This document shows positions 22,533 through 34,652 of a DNA stretch of 64,000 nucleotides, in pieces. The DNA comes from Ehretia macrophylla. Taxonomy: Eukaryota; Streptophyta; Magnoliopsida; Boraginales; Ehretiaceae. The stretch is taken from the NCBI GenBank assembly GCA_037974665.1, contig CM075777.1, positions 10,315,001 to 10,379,000 of the forward strand, written 5' to 3'. The number at the start of each line of letters is the position of its first letter. Position 1 is the stretch's first letter. Position numbers and translations under genes: made by a program. The notes beneath the pieces are model-generated. The model worked only from the letters and a program-made list of their open reading frames with translations. It searched no databases and was not told where the DNA came from.

Positions 22533-22630
22533 GATCCAACCAAGGGTTCTATTTTGGGGGCCTCATCCTACCCTGTTCTTATGGACAGAATTAAGCCTAC
22601 TACAATTACTACATCTGTTAGCCCCAAAAC
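22514..22630. repeat. Direct repeat unit b
   Basis: Partner of 22151-22266: GACCTAGCTTCCCCCTTGG, then AGGGTTCTATTTTGGGGGCC, then TTAAGCCTACTACAATTAC. It is in the same orientation about 360 bp downstream. Confidence 0.7.
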
Positions 22631-23254
22631 ATTTTGAAAAGATGGAAAGGATCTTTAACGCATGTCATTATACGTCACACACGTGTTTTTATTTGCTTTT
22701 TCCCATTTGGACATGGGATAGAGTCGCATTCTGTACTACCAACCAACAAGATTTTCATTTTAAACATGAAACCAACCACTTCAGATTTGGTCTGGGTTGT
22801 AGTAATTGGAACAATGTAGAAAGTCAGAAAGATGAAATCGAATTTCAAACAAAATGAAAGGAATGGTGGGTTTTGGATATTGATTAGACGTGTTGTAGCT
22901 CTTACTAGTCACATAAAATATAATATATGTATGGGTGATTTTTAATTTAAACTCCGATCAGATAAATATTTTTTTATATGTTAATTAATTTATATATTAT
23001 AATTCTCACAAAAAAAAAAAAAATATTGGATCCATCTATTGAAATTTTTGGGACAATCCAAATAAAGGAATTTGACATCAACGTGGAGAAGGGGTACAAA
23101 ATTTTATAACTAGACATTTATCGTGTTTTTAATAATCCAAATCCTAACTTCCACGAGAAAAATTAAAGTATTAAGCATCAGATCTCTTATTTTTACTATT
23201 GATTATTTCTAGTCAACAACTCTCAATTCCGAAGGATTAGGAAAACAGCAAAAG

Positions 23255-23320
23255 AACCACTGCCAGGGTTCGAGAACTCACACACACAGCTTCCTGTATA
23301 ATCACTTAACCAACTGAGCT
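23255..23320 (-). repeat. tRNA-like SINE head
   Basis: The minus strand reads GTTAGCTCAGTTGGTTAAGT (good A box), and about 35 bases on GAGTTCTCGAACCCTGG (B-box-like with two extra bases). The fold is too poor for a functional tRNA and no anticodon arm is convincing, so a SINE or tRNA relic is likelier. Confidence 0.45.
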
Positions 23321-23689
23321 AACAAGAATTTTAGAAAAAAATTGAACTGCTATTTTATTTATTTGTGGCACAAGTTTTAACAATAACCACATGGCTGGTA
23401 ACTAATGATTGGCACTCTCTACAAAGAATTTAGCTTTATTCATAATGATCAAATTATATTTGGTCTTGTTTCTGATAAAAAATTATACTAGCAACCTACT
23501 CAATTTATTGTAAAAATTTTCGAGATCAATGATTGGACCATGCAAACTAAAAATATTTTTTCTTAGATAAAGGAACATATTACTTGATCTATTTTTGTAT
23601 CGCTCATGATATATATCATAACCCTGCTGTGCAAAAATGAGAGAATGTTGTGTTATTACAATAGAAGCAGAAGAATGTAGTGTGTCTGA

Positions 23690-23935
23690 CAAAAGTCAAC
23701 CCCGCAAGGATTCGGAGCCGGCGTTATCAAATTCTCATCCATGCTCTTAGCCAACAGGCTAGCCTAGTTGTTCGCACTAAGCAAAATTCATACCTATACA
23801 TAAACGCTGCTTTGCTGTTTGTTATCTGTTCAACTGAAACAAATTAAAACCCCACGCAACTTCACAGTCTCGAACCCATGTCCTCACGGTTATTAAATAT
23901 GAATTTGACCACTGTGACAGCAACAACTTTTAAAA
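23690..23935 (-). repeat. Possible second SINE relic
   Basis: The minus strand carries GCTGTCACAGTGGTCAA (A-box-like) and ACATGGGTTCGAGACTG (B-box-like), then about 180 bp of non-coding body. No clear tail or target duplication. Confidence 0.35.
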
Positions 23936-24340
23936 TAATTTAGGAGCGGATAAGATTATCCTCAATGGAGTCTCTATAATGGATCTCTATCCATCATTTT
24001 AGAGAATCATATAGAGACCAAATAGTGTTTTAGAGACCCACTTAGAGACCAAAGCAAAAAAACTGTTTTAAAGACCCATTTAGAGACCAAGATAAAAAAA
24101 AATATCCCCGGTGATGATCTCCATAAAATTGAATCTTTATATTGTTTTTAATTTTAATTTTATATAATAATTTAATTATGTGTTATTTTTTTCGTGTGTT
24201 ACTTATTTTTAATTAATTGTTATTTAGATTATTTCAACTTTTTTAACAAATATTTCAACCAAAAAATAAATAAATTGCGACGAACATAACATTTAAAAAA
24301 TTAAGATTACGTTTAATTACATAATTGAATGAAAAAAACT

Positions 24341-24430
24341 AATTACAAATCTCTAATTAAAAAAAATCATATGTAAATTTTTTTTAATTACAAATCTCTA
24401 ATTAAAAAAAATCATATGTAAATTTTTTTT
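24341..24430. repeat. Perfect 45-bp tandem duplication
   Basis: A unit starting AATTACAAATCTCTAATTAA occurs twice back to back (24341-24385 and 24386-24430) inside the MITE. Confidence 0.85.
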
Positions 24431-24834
24431 AAAAAAAATTTATCCATTAATTAATTTTTTTCTCATGTGTTACGTTTATATTTATTTTTTCTTCTTTATT
24501 CTATTCAATTAATTAATAAAATAACCTAAACTAAAAATAAAGTAAAAAAGTTTATTTTTTCAACAAGCAGCAATATCGGTTCAAAAAAAAAAACAACAAT
24601 AAAAAAGTTTACCAAACTAAAAAAAATAAACTAAAAAATAAAAAAATAAAATAAAATACAAAACCATAATTAAAAAAAAAGTCTAATTAAAAAATCCAAA
24701 ATACAAAACCTTAATTAAAAAATCTAATCAAAAAAGCTTAATTACAAAATCCCTTTTAAAAAATCATAAATAAATATATAAAAAAATTTAATTAAAAAAA
24801 TAAAAATAAACCTAACTATTAAACCCCCTTTCCC

Positions 24835-24990
24835 GTCACTGATATTGCCCTCCCCCCTCCCCCCCTCCATTTTTTTCCCTTTCACCCCACCCCACCCCAC
24901 CCTACCCCACCTTTTTTTCCCTTTCCTGCAGTAGCTCCCCCCCCCCCCCCCCACCCCTCCCCCCCATTCTCCACTGCCACCCCACCATCG
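24835..24990. repeat. C-rich low-complexity tract
   Basis: CCCCTCC, CACCC and a run of C occupy most of this stretch. Open frames across it are Gly/Trp or Pro rich and not genes. Confidence 0.85.
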
Positions 24991-25464
24991 GCGAAACCAC
25001 CAACACAAACTTTATGTTTTTTTTTTTTTTAAAGATCTGTGTTTACCTTTTTTTTGTTGTTATTTGTTGAAAAAAATAATTGCATTGTAATTTTTTTGTA
25101 ATTTTTTTTATGTTTGTTAAATTTTTTTGTTGCTGTTTGTGCTGGTTTTTTTGTACTTTTTTTTTTTTTTTCAGATCTGACGTTGTCAGACAATCTGATA
25201 TTGTTTTTTCTGGAGACTCATTTTTGTCTTCTTGTATAGTCTCAATTTTCTTCAACAAATTTGTTGAAGAAAATGGAGACTAGGTGCTATTTTGGAGACT
25301 CAAAACTTAAGTGATGTCATAATTTTGCCAAAAACTATCAAATAGTATTTTAGAGACCCCCATTGGTGATGAATTTTGATCAATGGAATCTCTAAAACAG
25401 TAATTATTGTTATTTAGAGACTTCTTAGAGACTCCATTGAAGATGTCCTAACACATACTCTCTA

Positions 25465-26056
25465 AGTAGCAGGTGTCATCCGGGCCGCCGCAGCCCGTTA
25501 AAGCCGAAACCAATCCCATCATACAAATTCCTCAATTTTTGTCCCCTTTTCGCAAATAAATACACAAATCCTAAATTTTTTATTTCAAAAAGTTTAAATT
25601 TAGCATCTATTTCACCAATTAATCATTAGATTTTATTGAAATATGCAAGTTGATCTCGAATTTAAACCCAAAAATTAGGGTTATTAATAGTTTCAACATT
25701 ACAAATAATTTTCAGCAATAATCAAACAATTGGGAAACATGCGTGATGCCAAATAAATTGATATAAGTATATATATATATATCATCAATTATGTCATATA
25801 CACATAAAAATTCAAAAACTAATATAAAATATTTCAAACTTATATAATAACATACCAATTACATAAATAACATGTTATATATCTCAAGAACAAGAAGAAA
25901 GAATTTTATGAAAGCCCTCCATTAATTTCATGAAACAACAATCAAATAATAATGAATTAAAATAAGAACTATCATGGTTTATTAATAGCCAAACAAGTAT
26001 CACGAAAATTTTAATTTAATGGCTGAAAATCATGCATAGTTGGCTCTGATACCACA
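25465..26056 (-). mobile_element. 5' internal region of a copia-like element, with primer site
   Basis: On the minus strand TGGTATCAGAGCCA (26042-26055), complementary to initiator Met tRNA, begins one base after the 230-bp LTR. About 590 bp of untranslated leader-like text follows, ending at the Harbinger-like MITE. No gag is recognised, and the element is incomplete here. Confidence 0.55.
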
Positions 26057-26286
26057 TGTAAGCATATATATAAATATATAATTTCAATATACATGATTTT
26101 ACAGTACAGTTCTCGAATACATATAGCAACGAAACTACATATCTATTTGAGTCATGATAAAACGAGTTTACTGACGAGGTCTTCCACTCACTGCTCTATC
26201 CAGAATCATCTACGATTTATGGGAACAGTTAGTTAGGGCTAGAGTAGGAGATGAAATCTAGCCATGTATTTATAATTATTCTAACA
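26057..26286 (-). repeat. 230-bp copia-like or TRIM-like LTR
   Basis: On the minus strand it runs TGTTAGAATAATTATAAATA...GCTTACA, with TATAAATA very close to its start. A primer site adjoins its end (left in plus coordinates) and a purine-rich GGGAGGGTC adjoins its start (right). It thus has internal-type sequence on both sides, unlike an ordinary solo or terminal LTR. Confidence 0.6.
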
Positions 26287-26801
26287 GACCCTCCCATAAA
26301 AATTTTTATCAGAATATACAGGTTTACACACAATTAATCGTATGGACTTATGAGAAGATTTTTAAACAATATGATCACAACTCAGTCAATGAATTAGTTA
26401 TCCAGCCTATTTCATAAAACAAAAAATAATTAACAGTAACTTACATAATGAAGAAATATTCCAACATACCATACCCTTAACTATCATTTGAATCATAACA
26501 ATTAAATATAACAATCTATCTCCGATATCACTAACTCAAAAGTCAAAAAAAAATGTCCATTCCTCAAAAGTATACTAAGCAATATAGGTGCAATAAAGAA
26601 GTATAAATTCCAACTAACATTCAAGCTAGCATCTCATAATATCAATTAGAGAACGGGTCAAAACCAATATTCTCATATTCCCAATCGTCAACTTAGGCTA
26701 TGGTCAACATGTCATCACCAAAACGTTCATACAAAAGATGATAATGCTAGCTCAAACCCATGGGATCACTACTAAAACCGAAAACCCAAGAAATCATAGA
26801 T
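26287..26801 (-). other. PPT-side sequence and older element body
   Basis: It begins with a polypurine-like stretch on the minus strand (ATGGGAGGGTC). The rest has no recognised domain. It ends at the outer copia's target site TGAAT (26802-26806) and logically continues at 51581 beyond that insertion. Confidence 0.4.
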
Positions 26802-26806
26802 TGAAT

Positions 26807-27333
26807 TGTAAGAATTCATTAAACATTTAATATTCATTAAGCACTTCATTAAATGATTATCTTAAGAGTTTATTGAATGGTCCAAACTCTTCTTCTTCAT
26901 ATTCTTATTAATAATTAATCTCATTAGTTACCATTAATTAAACTCATTAGTTGGCAATTAATATATTTATGATAAGAGTTCATTAATTGATCCAAACTCT
27001 TTATCTTCATATTCTTGTTATTAATTGAACTCATTAGTTCATTAATTACCTAAAGAGTGGTAACTTTTCACATTCTTGATGGGAGAATGTCTATATATAA
27101 TGGGTTTTGATCCCTAAGCGCAGGCACTCATTCTTGAAATATACACCATCACTCTAGAGTTTTTTGAGAGCTTAGAAGTGCTAAAACTAAGAGAGAAATC
27201 GATAGCCGATCTCGTTAACAATGGCTGAAGGTACGCTTTCAAATCTTTTCATTTCCGCATATATGTTTATTGATCTTTGTGTTTCTTCTTATATTAGAAA
27301 CATGTTATAATCAAATTATATTTTAGTTTATCA
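26807..27333 (+). repeat. Copia-1 5' LTR
   Basis: 527 bp starting TGTAAGAATTCATTAA and ending AGTTTATCA, with a TATA box CTATATATAA at 27091-27100. Confidence 0.95.
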
Positions 27334-27335
27334 TT

Positions 27336-27348
27336 TGGTATCAGAGCC
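27336..27348 (+). other. Copia-1 primer binding site
   Basis: TGGTATCAGAGCC, complementary to the 3' end of initiator Met tRNA, two bases after the LTR. Confidence 0.9.
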
Positions 27349-28560
27349 AGCCCTACCTCTGTCTTGCTATTTTTCTCATTGCATGAAACTCTATGTTTTG
27401 GCTCTTCTGATACATGTTCTTTGACGAGTGAGAGAGGCATTTTTTTGTTATTTTGCTTTTCTCTGCTTGTGTTTATGTCACTTTTACAAAATCATATAGT
27501 AGAACATGATTATTATTTCAGGAGGGTTTTAGAAAATCAAATTTTGTATTAATTGTTTAAAAAATTGCATCTAGATGTTTCAATCAAGGTTCTCAATTTT
27601 TCAAGTTGACATGGACTTGAGTGGAAAAATTTACTTGGTTGACCAATTTAATGCTCCATGTCATGAAGTCTTCTTTTCTTATCAAATGATATTATATATC
27701 ATCACTTAATTCTTATGCAATTTATTGTTCCCATATTAAATTTCATGTTTAATTATGCAATTTTAGATTTAATACTCATATTTTGCAAGAATAAATTTTA
27801 TGTTTTTTCTTTTATTTCATGCTATTAAGAATGAGTTTATTTTTTGAATAGAATTAATTTAAGTGCATAATATTATGTTTTAGTTATGCAATTTATGTTT
27901 TATTTATGAGAATTTTATTTATATACGACAATTCATTATTAATTTTTCATATTGTTAGTATATATAATTAGGATTATTCTCATAAAACTTAAATTTATTC
28001 ACAATATTTTGTAATGTCTGAGTGATCCTTATAATCTTAGTTAATTAGGGATTAGCCACAGCATCTTTAATTAATTAAAATTATATATTAAGATTTATTT
28101 GGGATCACATAAGGAATTAGACATACTATTGTGATTAATTATGTTTAATATAATAAATTTTATCCCACAGGAATTTTTATTATATTTATATAATTAATTA
28201 GGATAAAATGTCATATTATTTTCATAATTTACCCACATGAATTATGAATTGATACATAATTTGATAGTTTTATCTTAAAGTAATATTTTTGGATATAAAA
28301 TTTAATTATTTTCATAATGTATCCATAAATTATAAAATTAAGTTCATCATAAAGATCAAACGGATCTACTTGAATTAAAAATTTAGCCCACAGACAAGTT
28401 TTATGTCACTAGATTCATTTTTGCATGTTTGCATTGGTAAAACATGCAATTTAGAATAATAGGCCTCAACTTTTGATATAAGCTTTTGGATTCTATACAG
28501 GATCTCAACCTGCTAATTTCTCTGATATCTATTGTAACATTCCCGAACATAAGAATGATA
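27349..28560 (+). other. Copia-1 leader and unrecognised gag region
   Basis: Very AT-rich text where gag should lie. No capsid motif or CCHC knuckle is seen. A 62-codon frame at 27364-27552 has no recognisable domain. The text near 28495-28590 leads into the protease. Confidence 0.45.
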
Positions 28561-28592
28561 ATCCGACATCGTTTGTTTGTTATGAATCTAAT

Positions 28593-29006
28593 ATGGCTAA
28601 TGTTAATATTAACACCTGGTGGATTGATTCTGGATCAACAATCCATATTGCAAACTCTTTAGAGGGTATACAACACCTAAGGAAGCTAGTGGACGGTGAG
28701 CAAAGCATCTTATCAGGTAACAAGATGGGCTCACATGTGGAGGCTATTGGAACTTGCATTTTAACTTTAAGTAGTGGCTTTGTTTTAAAGTTAGAAAAGA
28801 CCTTTTATGTACCAAGTTTCTCACGAAACTTGATTTATGTCTTCAGACTCGTACCATTTGGATATTCCTTCACTTTTAAAAATAGATCATTAAGTTTATT
28901 TTATAATTCTGATTGTGTTGGGAATGGTATTTTTTCTGAACAAAATGAGACCACTTATAGTTCAATACATGTTCACACTGGTACTAAGCGGTGTAATATT
29001 AACTAG
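28593..29006 (+). pseudogene. Copia-1 protease region
   Basis: WWIDSGSTIHIANSLEG carries the D-S-G active-site motif of copia proteases. It is followed by GIGTCILTLSSGFVLKLEKT and FYVPSFSRNLI, the typical protease-to-GAG_pre-integrase text. Confidence 0.85.
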
Positions 29007-29009
29007 GAT

Positions 29010-29850
29010 TCCTCTATGTTATGGCACGAAGATTAAGACATATCTCCATAGAGAGAATTAAAAAACTTAGTAAAAGATGGGATCCTTAATACTCTAGATT
29101 TTATTGATATTGAGACTTGTGTGGACTGCATTAAGGGCAAACAGACCAACATGTCTAAGAAAGGTGCCAATATGAGTTCAGACATATTAGAAATCATTCA
29201 TACTGATATATGTTGTCCAGACATGGACGCGCATGGTCAGAAATATTTTATCACTTTTATTGATGATCACTATCAATATATGTATATTTATTTGCTTCAT
29301 AACAAAAACGAACCATTGGATGCCGTCAAAGTCTTTAAAGTTGAAGTTGAGAACCAATGCAGAAAACAAATAAGGATTGTGAGATCAGATAGATGTGGAA
29401 AATATTATGGTAGATACACCGAGAATGGACAAGTACCTGGTCCATTTGCCAAGTTTCTTCAAGAACATGGGATCGTTGCCCAATACACTATGTCTTGTTC
29501 TCCGGACCAAAATGGTGTTGTAGAAAGAAGAAACCGTACATTATTGGACATGGTGCGGAGTATGCTTAACAACTCCAATCTTCCTAAATCTTTGTGGACT
29601 GAAGCACTAAAGACGGCAGTGTATATATTAAACCGAGTTCCAACCAAGGCTATCTCAAAGACACCTTTTGAATTATGGAAAGGTTAGAAACCGAGTTTGC
29701 GACATATGCGTGTTTAGGGATGTTCGTCTGAGGTGAGGATTTATAACCCACAATAGAAGAAACTAGACCCAAGGACCATTAGTGGGTATTTCGTTGGATA
29801 TGTTGAACGGTCTAAAGGTTATAGATTTTATTGTCCATCTCATACTACTA
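29010..29850 (+). pseudogene. Copia-1 integrase region
   Basis: [11 protein letters not shown] belongs to the zinc-binding N-terminal part. The core follows with [41 protein letters not shown] and [19 protein letters not shown], then [20 protein letters not shown]. The D...D...E spacing fits rve-type integrases. Decayed. Confidence 0.88.
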
Positions 29851-29855
29851 GGATT

Positions 29856-30753
29856 GTGGAATCAAGAAATGCCAAGTTTCTTGAGAATGACTTGATCAGT
29901 GGGAGCGATCGGTTCAGGAACTTAGTTTCTGCACATGATCATACAAAGTCTCAACCTTCCACTTCGGGTCACAGATTGGTTATAGTTCATAGGGGTGTTG
30001 AACAACCAATCATTGAGGTTCCACAGGCTCTTCATTTAGATCAAGTTGTTCAAGAATTACCTGTAGCTTCTGAACAACAAGTTGAACCACAAGCTCCTCA
30101 GGGCGATGAGGGTATACCATTAAGAAGATCTACCAGAGAGAAAATATCAGCAATTCCTAGTGATTATATAGTGTATCTACAAGAGTCTGACTATAGTATA
30201 GGAGCTAAAAATGATCCTGAAACCTTTTTACAAGCTATGAGTTGCAAAGAGTCAAATTTGTGGCATGTTGCCATTAAAGATTAGATGAATTCCATGAAGA
30301 GCAACGAAGTTTCCTAATGGGGCAAATGCTATTGGTTGTAAGTGGATATTTAAGACCAATAATGATTCATTAGGCAACATTGAGAGATACAAAGCGAGAC
30401 TCATTGCTAAGGGATTTACTCAAAAAGAAGGAATTGATTACACGAAGACTTTCTCTCCTGTATCTAAGAAATATTCGCTTCGTATTATTTTGGCATTAGT
30501 GGCTCATTTTGACCTTGAGTTGCAACAAATGGATGTGAAAATGGCTTTTCTTAATGGTGATCTAGAGGAAGAGGTTTATATGAAACAACCTGAAGGTTTC
30601 TCTTCAAGTGATGGTGAGCACTTGGTTTGCAAGCTTAAAAAATCCATGCACGAATTAAAACAAGCCTCCCGTCAGTGGTATTTTAAATTCCATGGTGTAA
30701 TTTCTTCATTCGGATTTGTTGAAAATCTCATAGATCAATGTATATACCAAAAG
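29856..30753 (+). pseudogene. Copia-1 reverse transcriptase, N-terminal part
   Basis: Linker text with LRRSTREKIS is followed by copia RT motifs: KARLIAKGFTQKEGIDY-like text, then QQMDVKMAFLNGDLEEEVYM and FVENLIDQCIYQK. It is interrupted at 30754 by the nested Tekay element. Confidence 0.85.
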
Positions 30754-33203
30754 TGTCACGCCCCAACTCGACCCCACCTTCGATCAGCCAAGGCGCAACT
30801 GAATTTCGGCAATATAACGACAGTAATTAGGACACCGAGGCTCTAAACCAACCTCTTTAGAACATCATACATCAAACTCCATAAATAATCCCAACATTCA
30901 ACTCCTCAATTAAGTTAACAACATACAACATAACCACATTATACAATAATCATTCTTAGTTATACGCATCTGTTCCAATATAACCTAACTTTAACATACA
31001 TATCAAAATAGATTATAAACCAACTTAGCAACCTAAATCATAACAAAAGAAAGACTACTAAGTTAGCATCATTTAGTTTATTATCTTTACTACAACTTAT
31101 ACATCATAAACTACAAGGAAAATAAAAGACAACTAGTTTAATATACAAGATAATAGAGTATACAACATCTCAAGCATCAAGGACAAGACTCTGGCACATA
31201 GGACTCGTCCACATACAGCACATTATCCCCTTCTGAAGGCACGTACCCGTAATCTTGCTCAATAACACCTGTATGCATGCAATAATAGAGAGTGAACTTA
31301 TATAAAAGAAGCTCAGTGAGGATCCGATAGATCTCTAACAGTATTTACTATACTCCTTGGAAATGATCCTTTGAGCAGTAAACACGCAATAAAACATCAA
31401 TAACAATATAAACACATAACTATAATGACCAATCAATAAATGATACTCAATTTGGTATAGCTCCAAATGCCATCACGATCTCAACCATTCTTCTTGTAAC
31501 TCCCCATTACTCATGCACCCGAGGTACCTCACTAGCCCCTCCCTCCATGACACCTCCGTCATGCGAGCTGGGGTAGTCTCTGGTAGTCATGTCGTTATCA
31601 ACCCGATAGCCCGATACTGTCCGAGAGGTGGCACACATATACCAAGACTCAACAATAATAATAAACATCAATCACAGGAGGACAATCTAGCATAATTGGC
31701 TATCTCCCGGTTCATCCATCATCAATCAATAATCATCAATAATTATCAATTATCATCAATATAACATTAAGTAATCAATTAAACAACAAATAAATAAGTT
31801 AGATGACAAAGTAGGCTATCCAACTTAACATGCATTAAACACGTAATCTAACCCTAGTCTAACTATCAACAACTCAAAATTCAATCACTCAAACACCACC
31901 CAATCATCTAAAGGCTCAATTCAACAATTTAAAGAAAGACAACCTAAACTCCAAATAATCACATCTAACATTCTACTAATCCAAACAACTCCAAATTAGT
32001 TTCTAACACTCACCCATTCAATCAACTACATTAGCCCTCTCGAAAACCAACCAAGACACATCAAAATCAAGCCCAACAACCCTAAAACCTCAATGCACCT
32101 AGGCTGAAATTTTTGAATTTTCACACAAACATTGCAATCGAAAATTCGGCATTATAACGGCATTACCACGTAATTAACAAATTTTTAAAAATCTACGGCA
32201 ATCGATTCCAACCACAAAAACTCAAGATATTCATCAAATAGCCAATCTATCAACTTTAAATACCCGAAAATAAATAATTTTACTACAATGGTTCAAATCT
32301 CGTAGTAATACACATAAAAGATCTTTAGCATGCACTGAGCAATAATATAATCTCAAATTAACATTCTAACAGTTCAAAATGCAATTATAAGCAAAAACAT
32401 AAAATATGACTTTTGAGATCTAGAATTTTTCTCTCATCTTTGATGTGTTTTGAAGCTACAAAGATGATCAATGGATGCTCAAGAGGTGGAATCAAGCCTT
32501 GGTTGAAGGAAATTGGCCTTGAATTGCAACTTTTAATAAAAATTTACTTTGAAAAAATGTTGAAAATGCTCTCAAGAAAAGCTATGGAGTTTCGGCCACT
32601 TGTGTGTGCTTTGAGTATGTTTTGTGTTGTTTTAGTAGGTGTTGATGATATATTAGCTAAGGTCAACATATTAAAAATAGTCAAAATTGATTTTATTAGT
32701 CTTTTAATTCTATTTTCTAGTCTTTTAATTTATTTCTTGAGTAGTTCTTGTTCAACTATTAAATTAACACTTAAACTAATTCTAGACATTATATTTTAGG
32801 TGACAAAGAGTGTTACTTTAAAACAGTTTTTTTCCGAATCGACTTAAAACTCGTTTTCTTGCAAAAGAAAGTGTAAAAATCTTTAAAATTTCAAAATCGA
32901 TTCCAAATCCATTTTAATCAAACACGGGTCTATTAATACTCAAGGACTAGGTTTTAAAACGTTTAAAATATCCTTGTAAAAATTTTAGCAGAAGGGTGGT
33001 CAAAAACACTATTTACCAAAACCGATGATAAAATTTCTGATTCCGTTTTTTATAAAAATTTCATGAATGCACACTTAGCATGTATTAGGAGTATTAATCA
33101 CATAATTATCACATTCTAAGTCATATAGCACATAAATAGGTTAATTCACGCAAAATGAGGTAAAATACACAAATCGAGATAAAGTAAAATATGGGGTCTC
33201 TCA
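30754..33203 (-). repeat. Tekay 3' LTR
   Basis: About 2.45 kb, TGTCACGCC...GGGTCTCTCA on the plus strand. A TATATAAA-containing imperfect hairpin lies at about 31289-31320. Confidence 0.9.
32413..32799 (+). other. 128-codon antisense frame in Tekay LTR
   Basis: An open plus-strand frame (opposite to the element) repeated almost unchanged at 39739-40125 in the other LTR. It begins near MINGCSRGGIKPWLKEIGLE and ends in a hydrophobic stretch. Its retention in both LTRs is largely expected from LTR duplication, and no family is recognised. Confidence 0.35.
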
Positions 33204-33216
33204 TTCTCCCTCCCTT
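33204..33216 (-). other. Tekay polypurine tract
   Basis: AAGGGAGGGAGAA on the minus strand immediately before the 3' LTR. Confidence 0.85.
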
Positions 33217-33219
33217 AAA

Positions 33220-33650
33220 AAAATTTCATCCCCGAAATTCTTACTTGCTGGACGGAATAGATCTGGGTACTGTTGCTGCATCTGATCTCGTCTCTCCCAA
33301 GTAGCTTCTTCGATACCGTGATGCTTTCACAACACCTTGACCATCGGAATCTTCTTCGACCTCAACTCTCGTTCCATCTGATCAAGAATAAAAATTGGCC
33401 GCTCGTCATAAGTCAGATTCTCACGAAGCTATAATGACTCTGGCTCAAGAATATGAGAAGGATCCAGATTATATTTTCGTAAATCAGACACGTGAAATAT
33501 ATCGTGGACATTAGAGAAATTCTCCGGTAAAGCCAACCGATATGCCAACTTGCCCACTCTGCCAGTAATCTTAAACGGTACCACAAATCTCGGACTCAGC
33601 TTACCACCTTTATCATAACGAGCAAACCCCTTTCGAGGAGACAATCTCAA
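33220..33650 (-). pseudogene. Tekay integrase C-terminus and chromodomain
   Basis: GKLSPRFVVPFKITGRVGKL and NVHDIFHVSDLRKY form the GPF/Y-type module. Chromodomain text (LTYDERPIFILDQMEREL, KIPMVKVL, EEATWERRDQM) follows on the minus strand. Chromodomains in this branch are thought to guide insertion to chromatin marks. Confidence 0.85.
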
Positions 33651-33699
33651 GAAAACCCGATCCTCAAACTACAAACTCCAAATCCCGACGACGCTTATC

Positions 33700-34640
33700 A
33701 GCATAACTCTTGAATCTGCTTTATGCTGTAAGCATTCTCTGCCTGATCAATTGAACATTCTCAATCTTCTCTAGAAGCTCTGACATGATAGTCGGATCAA
33801 GAGTCTTCATCTCTCCTACTTCATCCCAACACAAAGGTGAACGACACTTACGACCGTAAAGAGCTACAAAAGGTGCCATCCCAATAGTAGCTTGATAACT
33901 ATTGTTATAGGAAAAGTTGGCAAGTGGTAGATATTTCTCCCAATTCTTCCCGAAGTCCAGAACACAAGCCCTGAGCATATCTTCCAGAATCTAAATAGTC
34001 CTCTCAGACTGACCGTCGGTTTGTGGATGATACGTTGTACTGAAATTCAACTGAGTACCCAAAGTCTCCTGAAGTTTCTCCCACAAGCGAGAAGGAAATC
34101 GAGAATCTCGATCTAATACAATACTAGATGGAATCCCGTGAAGTCTAACAATCTAATCCAAATAAAGATCCATCAATTTTGTAACTTCATCTCCATTCGC
34201 ATCGAAATAAAGTGAGCTGTCTTCGTCAAATGATCCACGACAACTCAAACTACATCATTACCTCTCAGAGTTCTAGGCAAACCAGTGACGAAGTCCATCG
34301 TAATATGCTTCCATTTCCACTGTGGTATAGCCAACGGCTGAAGTAAACCTGCAGGTCGTTGATGCTCGACTTTTACTCGCTAATAAGTCAAATATCTAGA
34401 CACGAACTGAGCAACTTCTCTCTTCATCTTATTCCACCAGTAATGTTGCTTCAAGTCTCGATATATCTTGTTTCCACCAGGATGAATAGTATACTTAGAA
34501 TTATGAGCCTCCTCCAAAATACCTCGCCTCAAACCCGGTTCATTGGGAACACAAACCCTGTTCCGAAACTGAAGAATACCATCCTCGTGTACTTTGAAGT
34601 CAGACTGATAATCCGTGATCTGATCCTTGATCTTCTGAAG
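33700..34640 (-). pseudogene. Tekay integrase core remains
   Basis: Minus strand: LRACVLDFGKNWEKYLPLAN, FSYNNSYQATIGMAPF and VALYGRKCRSPLCW are diagnostic of gypsy integrase. Upstream text near 34100-34600 carries the zinc-binding and catalytic regions in decayed form. Confidence 0.8.
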
Positions 34641-34652
34641 TTTAACATCAAG

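Larger units (their letters stand above)
22631..23950. other. Intergenic DNA with tRNA-like fragments
   Basis: No protein gene is recognised. Two reverse-strand tRNA-like promoter fragments are listed separately; the rest is AT-rich and featureless. Confidence 0.4.
23954..25448. mobile_element. PIF/Harbinger-like MITE, TSD TAA
   Basis: The 1,495-bp segment lies between TAA at 23951-23953 and 25449-25451. Left end GATTATCCTCAATGGAGTCT and reversed right end GGACATCTTCAATGGAGTCT share CTCAATGGAG-type termini. Repeated GTCTCTAAA/TTTAGAGAC words occur within about 130 bp of each end. The interior is extreme AT with homopurine and poly(C) runs and no transposase. The 3-bp duplication and sub-terminal repeats suggest PIF/Harbinger. 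Confidence 0.7.

Noticed and set aside
23255-23320. tRNA gene on the minus strand
   Set aside because: A good A box but an altered B box, no convincing anticodon arm and no acceptor stem; a SINE or relic explains it better.
24742-25008. Gly/Trp-rich reverse frame
   Set aside because: It is a translation of the C-rich tract inside the Harbinger-like MITE.
26057-26286. Cassandra-type TRIM
   Set aside because: The length is right, but no 5S rRNA-like promoter (A box, C box) is visible in the LTR.
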